Shown one piece after another: positions 11,418-22,800 of a DNA stretch of 64,000 nt. The DNA comes from Galbula dea (Eukaryota > Chordata > Aves > Piciformes > Galbulidae). Position 1 is the first letter of the stretch. Every line of letters starts with the position of its first letter. The notes below the pieces were generated by a model, which was given only the letters and a program-made list of their open reading frames with translations, had not been told where the DNA came from and ran no database searches. The position numbers were made by a program, and so were the translations under genes. The stretch covers positions 62,001-126,000 of the forward strand of contig VWZX01002386.1 in assembly GCA_013399015.1 (NCBI GenBank), given 5' to 3'.

Positions 11418-12086
11418 AGCACAAGGCAGAACAACAGATGTTTTATGTTAAAAGCTCTCTTTTTCCCCTTTCCGCTTTCTTTAAAGAGTCTCAGACAGGG
11501 AGGTGTGGACCCTGTCTGCTCTGGTGAGGACCACCTAATCTGATCAGGTTCCTCTTGGCACAAGTTATATCCAGGCTGCCATCAACCCAAAAGTTGAACA
11601 TAAGATGCAGTACAGCACAGCCCTTGGCAAGAAACTGTGAGGGTTGTGCCTGTCTGATGAGCAGGAGAGCTATGGAGCTGCAGAAAGGCAGCCTGCAGCA
11701 TCCTGCAAGTCAGTGTGGCTATCCAAGAAGCCCAGCCTTGTAGAGAATCACTAGTATTGTGAGACCATGTAGTCCAAGGAGATTACCAGGGATGGGGACC
11801 TGGCAGCTACCTGCACAAGGATCTAAACTGGGAAAAATCCACCCAGTGGTGCATCTGCTACTCCCCAAGGAAAAGTATGTGCCAGTCTAGCTGTACCAGG
11901 CTGAACAGCAGGGCCACCTTAGCAAGTGTCCACTACAGGTCACACACCCCCTGTGTCCTTTGAGCAAGCACTGAAGGACAGGAAGATAGGAACTACCTGG
12001 TGGTCCATGCACCAGGAAACTGGGCTTGAAGGATGGAGATAGCACTAGGAAGAGCAGGTTCAGTGGCTGAAGAGAGGGAAAGTCAC
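11418..12086. other. Unique non-coding sequence
   Basis: No repeat family or exon recognised. A region near 11743-11830 faintly resembles decayed retroelement sequence but cannot be assigned. Confidence 0.4.
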
Positions 12087-12190
12087 TGAATCACAGACTG
12101 GTTGAGGTTGGAAGAGAGCTCTGTAGATAACCATCTTTGCACAAGTAGGATCACCTACAGCAATCTGCCTATGGACATGTCTGTTGGACT
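12087..12190 (-). mobile_element. Old CR1 LINE 3' fragment
   Basis: TGAATCACAGACTGGTTGAG followed by GTTGGAAGAGAGCT matches the minus-oriented CR1 end. The next ~60 bp (AAGTAGGATCACCTACAGCA, then CTATGGACATGTCTG) follow an older CR1 subfamily in which a GGGTCACCTAGAGCAGGTT-like stretch stands here. Divergence is high. Confidence 0.75.
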
Positions 12191-13567
12191 GTACCCATGA
12201 CTTGGACACAGGTCCCATTTGTTCATGTTCAGGTCCCATTGCTAAGATGGATAGTGGAGGTGAGCTTTAGCATGGGACACTTTAGAAAGGCCAGGAGAAC
12301 ATTCTGTGGTGCAGCTAATCTTCCTGGTCCTGTATGGGGCTCCCAGCAGTTTTCTTGCCTGCAAGCCCATAGCACCATGACTTCCCTTTGCTGTAGTATC
12401 AGGACTACAATCAGTGTCTGGAAGAACATCCCCAGCAGTGCTCTGCTGGGAAGGACTCTGGATGATGGGATCTCACCCTTTGTTGTCCTTGAGGGACAGG
12501 GGCAGTGACAGGACCAGTCCTGCTGGGAAGATGTGCCTGGTAGAGCCCCAGCACACTTCTGGTGCTGTTGCTATTTGACATTGATTGCTGAATCTCCAGG
12601 GCCACTGGTGTGCCCAGCTCCAACATAGCAGAGGAGGCTTGGGGAGAGCTGTACATTATGTCCCTGCCTGGTCAGGCACTCGGCATGCTCCTTGGCTCCA
12701 GGACAGCCCTGGCTTTCTCTGCCTGTCCAGCATCCCTGGGACCAGGCTGCAGAGAAGGCAAGGAGGCTGAACTGTGAGCAGTGAGTCCTGTGTTATTTTT
12801 GCTGTGCTCAGAGCCCTGCGTTCCTGTTTCCTTGTGCTATGTTTAGACAGCTTTGCAGGACACACTTGCTCCCGCTCCAAAAATATTTTTTCTGCATGAC
12901 TCTCAAGCCTGACAAGAATGGGGAAGGCAAAAGCCAAGGCAAGGTCCCGGGGCCTGTGTGCTTTGGCCAAGAGGACAGCACGAGCAGTGCTGGCATTGGG
13001 CTTCCCTGGGCTTAGCAACGTCAGCTTGGTCCTCTCTCAGTGGATTTGGGTGAATAATCTCCATCTCTCTCATGGCATTGCCAGGAATTCTATCATGATC
13101 TGCTGGATGGAGCTCTACAGGAGGACAGGAAGACAATGTCTGTCCCTTGGAAGAGCAAGGTGAAGAGCTCAGGAGTGCACCTCTCCCAGGCCCTTGCACG
13201 GAGTCTCTGCTGAGCTCACGTCAGCCCCTTGAACATCATCACAGCTTCATGGCCAGCATTCTGGCTCTCCATGTTTGCTGAGGCCTGGGAAGATGGGGTC
13301 ACCTTTCAGGGAGACAAGTGTTAAATGTTCCCCTTTCTTCTCTGGCTCTGGCAGTCAAGCTCTCATCTATGCAGTGCCTGAGTGGGGAGATTATTAAGTG
13401 AGAATGAACATCCTTGAGTCCAATCCACACGCAAATGCAAAGTTAAATTGAAACCAGAAGATGGCTTTAGCAGCACAGTTTATAGCCATTAACCCTTGGG
13501 TAACATGAACTGGACCTCCCCCTGCAGTGCCGGGAGAAGGTAGTCCACCTTAAACTCAAAGCATGGC
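12191..13567. other. Unique non-coding sequence
   Basis: No repeat family or exon recognised. Overlapping frames on both strands show no motif. Confidence 0.45.
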
Positions 13568-14581
13568 TTGGAGAAAAGGAGGTCCAGAGAACAGCTGTGG
13601 CCACAGTTGGCATCTGTGTTGCATCTCCAAACTCCATGCCTGAACCCAGGCATGCACCAGGACAAGGTCGGGTTGCTGGCGTTCACGGCTTGGGGTCAGC
13701 AGCACACCAAAAAGGAGATGCACATCCCAGCCCTTTGCATGCCCTGGGATAGTCTCCTTGCACCCACTGAAGCCTCCTGGAGACAACCGACCTCTTCAGA
13801 GGAACTAGGAGGAAAACATATGTTCCAGATAGAATTCTGTGAGGGATCCACAGGGGATGCCCAGAGACCCTGCTCCTTTCTCAAACCTGCCCATGTTAAG
13901 TGCTGGACCTCAGAGGAGGCATTTGGGGGTGCCACATTCAACCCTGAAGATGCAGAGTCCCTCCAGGGAGTGGAACCAGGATGGACAAGGCAAATTACGG
14001 TGGCCATAGAGCAAGAGGACAGGGTCAGGGTGAAAAAGGCAGACGGAGAGGTGGTGCAGTTGGGTCATGGTGAGCATGGGCAAAGTGGTAGGTTGTGCCC
14101 AAGTGGGGAGCCATGGGACAACCATGTGTTTCCAGTGCAAAGCCATAGCCGCCGCCTAAACTCATCTGACTGCTGCCTGGGGTTGGACCTGCCTGTCCCT
14201 CCTTCCCTCTGCCCTTTACTCACCTCATCCTCCCATAAGGTTCCCTGCCCTCTTCCACTTGCTCCATTTCATGCACTTCTCCAGTCTTCCCTTCCCCAGC
14301 CACCACCTGTTGTCACCCCAGTGCCCTGTCACCAGAGCCAAGCTGGGACCACACCATGGTCTCTCCAGCACACCCTCCTGGTCTGTGCAAATGCCCCTTT
14401 GAATCCCAAAACCCCTTCTTGGGGCAGGGATTTCTCCAAGACTCCCAGCTACCCATGCTTTCCCCACCATGACCATACCAGCAGTCAGTGGCTGCATGAA
14501 ATGCTTGGCAGGAGTCAGGGTGACCTAAGAGACGCAGAGCCTGTCCGAGCGCACGGGTCTCAGGGCAGCATGTTCCAATGA
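13568..14581 (+). other. Longest open frame, 337 codons, unassigned
   Basis: An uninterrupted plus-strand frame of 337 codons from ATG to TGA. The product is rich in Pro, Ser, His and Trp, with no signal peptide, transmembrane segment, zinc-finger spacing or other domain motif that I can see. Its second half (residues ~210-300) is Pro/Ser-rich low-complexity protein. Shadow frames of 78-103 codons are open on the other strand. A frame this long is uncommon by chance in 64 kb, but low local stop density could explain it. It could also be a fast-evolving or lineage-specific gene or a retrocopy. Confidence 0.15.
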
Positions 14582-17500
14582 GTGCAGACAACTGCCAGCA
14601 GGAGTGAAGGTGCACAGAGGGAAGGCTTAGGACATGGTTGGCAGGGCTGTGGCCACCCCTGCTCCAACAACCACAGAAATATGTAAATGAGAAACTCAGC
14701 CCCTTATTTATGAGACTTCACTATTCATTTTTCATTTGGGGAATGTGAACAAGTGAAAATAGAAATATTTGTCTGATGACACAGTTTTCCACCCAGAAAG
14801 CACATTCCTTGGAGGCAATGTGCATGTGCACAGGAGCCACATGGGACCAAGCCTGTAGCTTGGTGCAAGCTCCCCTTCATGAAGGACTGGAGGTTGCAGG
14901 GTCAAGTCCCATGGCAGAGATGTGGTGGGAGAGCAGTAAGGGTCTTGCTAAACTGAGAAGCCCTGCTAGGGTGCTGGAAGGGACAGACCTGAGAACAGTG
15001 GACTGAACTAAGCTGCGTGTGGTCCAAGTGGAGAGGGAGCAGATTGCACCTCCTGATCTTCAGCCTTTACAACTGGAGCAAGGATTCAGCCTCCTGCTGC
15101 ACATTGAAGAGATTTTGTCCTCCTAGCATCTACAAAACACTCACTCCTGGTAGTACCTGAATTTCCTGAGGACATGCAAGTATCCCTCTTTTCTGCCTTA
15201 ATGGTTAAAATTCATTACTTGCTGGCTCTTTCAGAAGGGCTCCTCTAGGTCAGTGTTTCCATGTTCTCCATGTGCTCACATTGCTAAAATCTAGACCATC
15301 TATGGATTTAGCACCCATACTACGAAGACCATGATCTCATAGGCCAGACCTTCCTGCCCCCCAGCAGCATCAATATCACAAAAATCACTTTCTAATTTAT
15401 GGTCCTCCCTATTTCCACTGCTTTCCTGAAGGTCTGTTCCCACCTTTACTTTCTATCCCCAAGACAGCAGAGAGGTGTCCTCCACCAGCCTGAACTCCTT
15501 CCAGCAACATCCTCCAGCTGCTGCAGAGCTCACCCACCTGCTGCCCTGCAGGGTCTGAACTCCCCAGCCTCTGCAATAAGGTATGCTCTTCCAGTCCTCC
15601 CTGTCTTGGAGGGGAGCAATCTCTTTCCTGGTGGTCCCACTCATCTGCTGGAGTACAGAGCTGTTTTCTTAAGTCAGATATCGCATCTTCCAGAAGAGCT
15701 CATACAAACACCTGGTACAATTCATAGCTGTTTCCCCTCTGTTCCAATTCATTCTGTGCCTGCTGCTTGCTGTCGCATAGTCATATGCAATTAACCAGCA
15801 TTCCATCATGCTGCTGCCCTGCCCCAGCCTTTCCCCTAATTGCCTTTTACAGCCAAGAAAATAACCTGTACTCAAAATTCTTCCTGCTAGTCCCACATCA
15901 CAGGATTTTGTCCTTTGCACCATGCAGTTTCACCACACCTCCAGAAGCTGCTACTCTGGGAAAGCCTCCTCACAGAGACAGCAATGGGAAGCTCCCAAGG
16001 AGGATGATGAACGCCCTGCCCTTGCTGGCCCCTCCCCAGCCCACAATGACCTATTCCCATGGGAGCTGCATTGAGCTGAAGCCAGCTCTTGTAGGACTGG
16101 GGTAAGTGGGTTCCCCTGTGCTGAGACCACCACTGGGTTTGGTTTGCTGAGGCATTGCCATGAGCCATCCTATAGTGGATGGACATTGACCTCACAAGAA
16201 GTGCAGCTCATTTAGGATGGGGACCATCCTGAGATTACCTTTAATCTCCACTCTTCTCTACACACACCAACTTCTTCTTTTTATTGACTTAGCTAAAGAG
16301 TCTTTTGCTTTTTGGTTGAACTGCCTTTGCAATGTCCAGCTCAGCTTGACTTCTGGAAATTCTCCTTTACTCTGGATACTTCCAGGTCCTCATAGACACT
16401 TGGTCTCTAAGCTCTCTTCATTCTCACTGCTGTTTCTAGTGAGCAACCCACTGTTGCAAGGGATACCTTTTTTATTTGTATCTTTGCCTTGAAAACTCTA
16501 TTGTCCTCTGACAAATTCAATCTCTAAGCACATCAGTGCAGTTATCTTCAGTGGATAGATCCCTAAACTTCTCCCAATACGGGAGAGAGAGAAATACTTC
16601 ACTTGAACCACTAATTTGGCAGAGTTTATTCTTCAGTTCATTTTAGATCAAACCTATGCAGTCAATGTGCACGTTCTACAACTTATTTTTCTATCGTGTC
16701 TCCCCTACAGCAAAGACCAAGACTAAAATAGTAAATTCTGAGGCCATCTATCAGCTGCCACATCCCAGAATAGTCAGTAGCATTTGCTCTCCAATCTATA
16801 TCTGGAAGTGAAATGTTCCCACTGTGACTGCAAGATTTATGAGCAATCATAATTAATGAACATATCCAGACTGCTCACTCTGGTGCCTAAAAAGGACTTG
16901 AGCCCAACTGATGTGAACAGTTCTCCCAGCCATGCTGGGCTCCGGCTCCATGAGCCCATGTTAGAAGCACACCTCAGCCAACACTTCCTTCCACAGGGCC
17001 TTCTGCCCCTGCTCCCTAGGGAGTGGAGACAAAGACCTCATGCCACTCATCACGTCTTCTTACAGTAACTGTGGTGACTCCAGCATAGGAAGCCTCTGAA
17101 TTGACCCAGAAATACCCACAGCCTCCCTTTTACGAGCTGCAAATCCCAGTCTGGAGGGAGCCACAGTGCTCTGGAAATGCCTGCTTCTATACACAGTTCT
17201 GGAGATCTATCCTTCTACCAAAGCAGAGCCAGCAGCCAAAGTCAGTTAACCTCAACCACATCAACTCTCAAAGCCCTTTCATCTGAGCAGATTTCTGGAG
17301 TATCCACACTGATGTATTGTTTCTGCATGGAACAGGGATTATGCTGTTCCACTCACTCATCCTGTGTCCCCTCTCATCTCTCTTTACCACAGGCATGTCC
17401 TACACCAGACATCCTGTGATGAGCTACCTGCATTCCTGCCATAGCACACACATCTCACTGTGGTTTTGGCCTCAGTCATATTGCTTGGTGAATCCAGCAT

Positions 17501-17639
17501 GGTGTTCCCCTTAACCCAAGTGCCTGCACAGCCTCTCATGCCCTCCAGCTGGGAGCTTGGTTGACCATACTTGCTGTGATTTGAAACATGAGCAGCAGGT
17601 GGTGACACCAGCGGGGCGGTCAGTGATTTGTGCCATACT
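14582..17639. other. Unique non-coding sequence, AT-richer to the right
   Basis: No repeat or exon recognised. 14680-14790 and 16500-16870 are AT-rich with homeodomain- and MEF2-like words, and could hold regulatory elements. Confidence 0.4.
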
Positions 17640-17689
17640 CAGACTAGCTCTTGGTGGGACTTAGTGTTGTATTTGGACTAGGATGACTA

Positions 17690-17995
17690 TAAAAGGTGAC
17701 ATGCTGGAGTGAGTTCAGGACTCAACAAGATCATAAGATCACACAGCACATGAGGGTAAGCTGAGGAAAATGGGTTTCTTCAGCTAAGGGACTATCTAAT
17801 TGCCATCTTCAACTGCCTAATGAGTTACAAAGAGTCAGAGTCTTCTCAGAGGTGTGTAATGAGGGATTCAGGGGCAACAGGCACAGATTGCAGCAAGGGG
17901 AAATCCAGCATGATGTGGAGAAAAATATTTTCACAGAGAGGGTGAAAATCCTCCTTAGAGATGTTCACAAGTGGTCTGGACAAAGCCCAAAACCA
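17690..17995 (+). mobile_element. CR1 LINE 3' part, plus strand
   Basis: Follows the CR1 3' order: ATGCTGGAGTGAGTTCAGGA, a decayed TCTTCAACTGCCTAATGAG, then GGGGCAACAGGCACAGATTG, TATTTTCACAGAGAGGGTGA and GAGATGTTCACAAGTGGTCT. The terminal octamers are missing. The TATAAAAGG at about 17689 sits at the start of this match and is probably repeat sequence rather than a promoter. Confidence 0.75.
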
Positions 17996-18212
17996 GCTTG
18001 TCTCTCCTTGGCGCTAGCCCTGTTCTGTGGAGGTGGTTGAACAGAAGGCACCAGAGATCCCTCCCTCCCAGTCTGCAACACTGTGCCATACTGCGATGTC
18101 CTGCATACTTTGGTGAGCAACACATGGTTTGGGCTTTCACTCCAGTTAATGGAGCTCTCTTTCCCCAAATATAAACATTGCTCTTTTCAGGAAAATCTGC
18201 TGGCCTCTCTTC
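17996..18212. other. Unique non-coding sequence
   Basis: Nothing recognised. Confidence 0.4.
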
Positions 18213-18300
18213 AGAGTCAGGGAGCCACAGTGCTGGTTATAGCCCGGCCATTGATTTACTGGTGTGACTAGGGCCAAGTTGGACAGCATCTCGGTGCCGA
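18213..18300 (+). repeat. MIR-like SINE scrap
   Basis: Reads like the MIR core: AGTCAGGGAGCCACAGTGCT, then GGCCATTGATTTACTGGTG, TGTGACTAGGGCCAAGT and finally ATCTCGGTGCC. This aligns by eye with the family's gtcag / gccacttactagctgtgtgacc / gggcaagt order. It is ancient and highly diverged. Confidence 0.5.
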
Positions 18301-18424
18301 GATCCAGCATCCTTGAAACACAGGAGAAACCCAGTCTATCAGCTGGTCCATCTCACCCTAATCTAGCACAGGCCCTCCACGACAGTCAGCATAATAGGCT
18401 TGCAGACAAAAGCCACTGGGGGAG

Positions 18425-18610
18425 TGCATCCATCATCATTACCCTGATTAGAGCTAATTCACAACACGGTGTTTTTCTAGAGGTGGTGTCTTTTTTCTTC
18501 TGCCTTGTTTCCTGTTTGTGAGCAGATTGCAGCAATTTCATTAATTGTGGCTTGAAATTATTCTGGCGCTTCTTGGGGAATAAATCTTCCCTGAATGACC
18601 AGGGAACATT
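18425..18610. promoter_or_regulatory. Candidate conserved non-coding block
   Basis: AT-rich stretch with clustered homeodomain-like words (CTGATTAGAGCTAATT near 18443 and TCATTAATTG near 18539) and no repeat identity. This is typical of enhancer-like blocks in bird gene deserts, but conservation cannot be tested here. Confidence 0.25.
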
Positions 18611-19320
18611 GCAGGGAAGGCACAGCCCAGAGGATGGAGAGGGGGAAATGTCTCTGTGGGCAGGGTTGTGGCTTCGTCCGAAAGCACTTGCCTTCTATCG
18701 GTCAGTGCCAAGGCCTGGGGCTGACCTCCATCCTCTGCACGTTTTGGAGCAGAGCACTCCCGTTCCTTCACCATTCCAAAGGGCTGGTCTCTCTCCTGCT
18801 GGTGAAAGGCCGGTACAAAGTGTCTGCAGCCCAATCCCAACCTGCCTGTGGAATCCAACTGAATTTTCCCTGGGAATTACTTTCACTACTTGCTCTGCTG
18901 TTGCTGTCAGCGGGCCATGAGAAACGATTGCCATAATGATGGTTGAAATCCAGTTTCCCTTCTAAGCCTTTTTTTATGTTATTTAGAGCTCAAATCAACT
19001 CTTTTTTGGTTGAAAGTTTCCATTCTTGGGCTCAAGCCAAAAGCAGATTTTTCAAGAAATTGGAACCGACTGGGTTCAGTCATTTCTGAGTCACACACAT
19101 GGAAAAATACACATTTCCCCCTCGTGCTCCAGAGACACTTTGGACATGTACAACTCAAAACCAGCTGGAGCAAGAGACTTCAGACTTGGCTTGTTTGAGA
19201 GTCCACACTGAGGTGTAAAAAAACCAAGCCAGGTTTGGAGAAGCTCATATTGGCCCTTTCACACTTCCCTCCCCACAAGAGCCATTGAGTGGTGTGCAAT
19301 GGGCAAGAAGACATGCTGTT
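18611..19320. other. Unique non-coding sequence
   Basis: Open frames of 113-122 codons at 18552-18936 (plus) have no recognisable motif. No repeat seen. Confidence 0.4.
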
Positions 19321-19570
19321 CTCTTCCCCGTTGCTTTACATTGCTTTCTGCAATGGGATAATCCCAGGGGATTAGCATTTAAAGTAATGAATGTTTAAAG
19401 TTAGCAAGAGAAGAATTCCAGCAATGTTCGATTCTTCTTAAGCCCCTTAAATGGAGCCGAGCTAAGGGGGCCTCAAACAGGGAGACATCAGTCAGCTTCA
19501 GAAGTCAAATGGAGTAAATACAAGTGATAGTCCCTTTCTTAGTCTAAAACAAACATAGAGGCACTGTCAC
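19321..19570. promoter_or_regulatory. Candidate regulatory block with paired TAATCC sites
   Basis: TAATCC at 19359-19364 and its inverse GGATTA at 19369-19374 form a closely spaced inverted pair of bicoid/OTX/CRX-type sites. The surrounding ~200 bp are AT-rich, with no repeat identity. Function is inferred only from the motif pair. Confidence 0.25.
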
Positions 19571-20980
19571 CCCAAATGGCCAAGAGGTTTGGACATCATT
19601 TGTCTAAGCAGCCCCATTGCAGACCAAGGCACTGGGGAGCAGTTTGCTCCATGCCATTTGCTTCAGAGCAGCCTGAAGGGTTTCGTGTGACTTGGCAGGG
19701 ACTGAAGCGTGGCAGAGGCAGGAACAGAAGACAATGTCCTAGACACCAAACATTTAGCCACAAAACTCTTCTTTCTTCCCATAATGAACTGTGTTGAAAT
19801 TCCACGTATCATGCTCCTGGAAATTTCTGCTTTCTCCTAGATTCTCCAAGCCAGTTGCTGGGCATAGGATGAGCAATCATCACAAAACACCAAAGGCAGC
19901 TGCTGGGACAAGTGAACCCGCTTGTCCAGATGGGTAGTGTGTGGTATCCACCAGACCTGCCCTTTTGTGCCAAAGCTGTCAGCCAAGGTGGTGAGTATCC
20001 ATGCTCACCCCACAGCCATGGGGCACTACCAGTTGGCTTTCTCTAAGGAGATGGCCAAGGGAGACTGTAGAATTTCCTAAGTGGCCATCCTCTGGAGGCC
20101 GGTGCCTGTGCTTAGGGTGCTCAAGTGCTGTTCAGGGAGCAGCAGGAGGGCTGTGGCCGGGCTGAAGACCCATTGTCTGCCCCGGTGCCCCCAGACCTCT
20201 GGTCTGGAGCAGGGGGGTGCTTGCACACAAGAAGCACAGCAATCGTTAAGGTTGCGATAAGCTGGGTATTTCACACCCTTCCCTGCCAAGGAAGGGAGGG
20301 AGAGGCCAAGAGGTTCAAGGGGCTGGGAGAGGAAACCAGCTGCATGAGTCACCACAGCAGCTAGCAGCTGACGGGCAGGACACCCACAGGAAACACCATT
20401 TCCCCTGGATAAGGTGCAGAGGACAAGCTGGCACCAACCCATGAGCACAGGTTGTCCCGAGCATTGCTGAATGCAGGGCATACATGACTGGCATAGATGG
20501 ATGGAGAAAGGAGCGGATTTTTTGCCCAGCACTGTTGATCCTGACATGTTGGACCAGAGGTGGTGGGTTCCCTTGTGCAGCAGAACCCCTCTTACAACAG
20601 GCTGGGTTTGGTGCCCAGCTGTCTACAGCAGAAGGATTACATCACGGCTTGTCAGCTTTCAGCCAGGGCTGTGCATGCTGAACAAAAGGGCTTTGAGCAG
20701 CCAACCCCACCCACCTCAGACAAGATAATGAGCAGCCTGATCCTCCTCCCTGCAAAACTGACATAGAAGGACGGTACCACCAACACACTGAACGCTAGCT
20801 TAGACCACGTCTTTGCTCATCTGCTGCAGCTCTATCTGCTTAGAAGTGTGCAAATGTCCCTGCAAACCCACAGCCAGAGGACACTTCCAGCACTGGTCAT
20901 TGGCCTGGTGCACCTTGCACACTAGGAGTCTGGGCCACTCAGGGCTTTTCCCACACGTGGCCTGATACTTACATTTAGCC
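19571..20980. other. Unique non-coding sequence
   Basis: No repeat or exon recognised; frames up to 156 codons on the minus strand lack motifs. Confidence 0.45.
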
Positions 20981-21390
20981 TGTATCTGGGGCTAAACTCT
21001 AACAGTTCCTCTATGACCCAATAACCCCTCACCAGCAGAGAAGGATCAGCAAAAGAAGAGAAGACCCATGGAGTGAAATGAAAATGGATTTTACAAAAAA
21101 CAAAACTGATCCCAATATAAAGTATATGAAGTTCTATTGAGTCCAGCTAAGGTACAGCAGCCACACCAAACTGGAAAGCAGTCCTCAGGAGGCAAGAGAA
21201 GAGCAGCATGGTCAGGAGAAGCCCAAGCTAGATCTACTTCAGCCAGCTTCTCCCTTTATATTGAGCATGACACTCACGGTCTGGGATACACCTGTAGCCA
21301 ACTCAGGTCAGCTGCCCTGGCTGCCTCCAATCTGCTAATGGCCAGCAGCCCATGGCTGGCCTAGGATTCTGTCTTAGCAAAAGCAGGACA
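20981..21390 (-). mobile_element. Solo LTR, avian ERVL-type
   Basis: On the minus strand the block opens with TGTCCTGCTTTTGCTAAGAC, close to the start of the common avian ERVL LTR. It then carries the U3 core of that family: GGCAGCTGACCTGAGTTGGC, a TATCCCAGACC stretch, TGTCATGCTCAATATAAAG with the TATA element, and downstream sequence to a terminal CA. The 5' end and core match well. The other end is uncertain; a TG at plus position 20981 fits. No clear target-site duplication and no internal retroviral genes flank it, so it is a solo LTR left by recombination. It is old, and no protein is encoded. Confidence 0.75.
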
Positions 21391-21784
21391 CCTGGTTTGG
21401 GCAGGCAGAAAGGCTATGGTGGTGACCTAGCAGAGCTGGAGAAAGAACAATGTCTTCTGACTTCCAGAAAACATCTCCTATAAAATGACGGAAAGGGTGT
21501 CTCAGAGCAGGTTGTGGAAATCCTGCCAAGAGATTCATTCCAGGCTTGTCCCCAAAGAAGCCCTGAAGAATGGTGCATGGGCAGTTCTGATGTGGAAGGA
21601 GAGCAGGACACACTACCCATCATCTCCTCCAAAGGCTGGGAGCACATAGGTTGCCAGCAAGCTGTGGGCACCACCTGACTGACTGACTCCCTCTTGGTGG
21701 TGACAATGGCCCTGAGTGAACAGATGTGGGAGGCACAGAAATGTCCCAGGCACCACAGCCCACGACACTGAGCTGGGACTGGCC
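21391..21784. other. Unique non-coding sequence
   Basis: Nothing recognised between the LTR and the CR1 piece. Confidence 0.4.
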
Positions 21785-22138
21785 CTGCCTCGAGACTAAG
21801 GGGTGACCTCATCTATGCTTTTAAGTATGTGAAGGGTGGGTGTCAGGAGGATGGGGTCAGGCTCTTCTTGGTGAGGCCCAGTGCAAGACAAGAGGCAATG
21901 GTTGTAAGCTGAAGCATAGGAGGTTCCATGTGAACACACGTAGAAATGTTTTCCCAGCTCAGGTGCCAGAGCCCTGGCACAGACTGCCCAGAGAGGCTGT
22001 GGAGTTTCCTTCTATAGAGAGATTCAAAACCCATCTGGACACGCTTCTGTGTGACCTGGTCTAGGGAATCCTGCTGTGGCAGAGGGGTTAGACTAGATGA
22101 TCTTTCAAGGTCCCTTCCAACTCCTAACATTCTGTGAC
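21785..22138 (+). mobile_element. CR1 LINE 3' end, plus strand
   Basis: A clear CR1 tail of about 350 bp: ACTAAGGGGTGACCTCATC, GAAGGGTGGGTGTCAGGAGG, AGACTGCCCAGAGAGGCTG, CCATCTGGACACGCTTCTG, GATGATCTTTCAAGGTCC and TTCCAACTCCTAACATTCTG. It includes the last codons of decayed ORF2 (around 21840-22064, ending in the RLPREAVEF... and TLLCDLV-like stretches) followed by the 3' UTR. It is truncated at its 5' side. Confidence 0.95.
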
Positions 22139-22640
22139 AAGGCGTTGCCTTCTCAACAAGCTCCCACAATGCTTGGGACCAGGATGGAACTCCAGGCTTT
22201 AACATTAGCAAAGGGTTAAAGGCAGACAGGAGAGCTGGGAGCAGTGACTGATGCCACTGTAGTGATCCTCACCACACGGGATCGGCTACTGCTTGTCTGT
22301 CCATGGGACCTCTGCCTCCTCAGCCCACCTCATCCCACAATCACCTCCCATGGGCAAGCCATCTCCAGCGGCCCCTGGGCAGGACAGGGACTCTGTCCCT
22401 GTTCCCAGGGCAAGGAGAAGGGGTGACAGAAGAAAAATGTGGGCAGAGCTGAGGAGATGGAGAGAGAACAGGCAGCCTGGCCCAGCTTGGGAGGGGGCAG
22501 AGCTGGTGCCTACACCAGTGCCCAGGGATGCCCACAGGATCTGAGAGGGATTACACAGGGGCTGGGATGGCTCCTGGGTGCTCTGCCACCCCACTTTGCC
22601 CCAGGCTTTGGACTGGCCGCTTCCACACTGACAGAGCTGC
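22139..22640. other. Unique non-coding sequence
   Basis: Nothing recognised. Confidence 0.4.
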
Positions 22641-22644
22641 ACCA

Positions 22645-22800
22645 GCCGCTTTGCTCTGATAGCTTTTCCCAGTGTTTAACCAGACTTTCCTCTGCTAGAA
22701 TTTAAGCCCATTTGATATTCTGTCTGCCACGAGCAGGGAGAACAGACTGTTCCCTTCCCTTCTGTAGCTGTTTTATGTCTTTGAAAGGACCAGCACGTCT
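22645..22800 (-). mobile_element. Ancient CR1/L3-type LINE scrap
   Basis: AGAATTTAAGCCCATTTGAT, then CAGGGAGAACAGACTGTTCC and CTGTTTTATGTCTTTGAAAG, follow the order seen in old amniote CR1/L3 3' ends (minus orientation). Strongly diverged, with both ends indistinct. Confidence 0.6.

Noticed and set aside
14880..14910. GGGTCAAGTCCC as a tRNA T-arm
   Set aside because: No acceptor, D-arm or anticodon stem can be fitted around it.
17683..17700. TATAAAAGG as a core promoter
   Set aside because: It falls at the start of a CR1 match and is probably repeat sequence.
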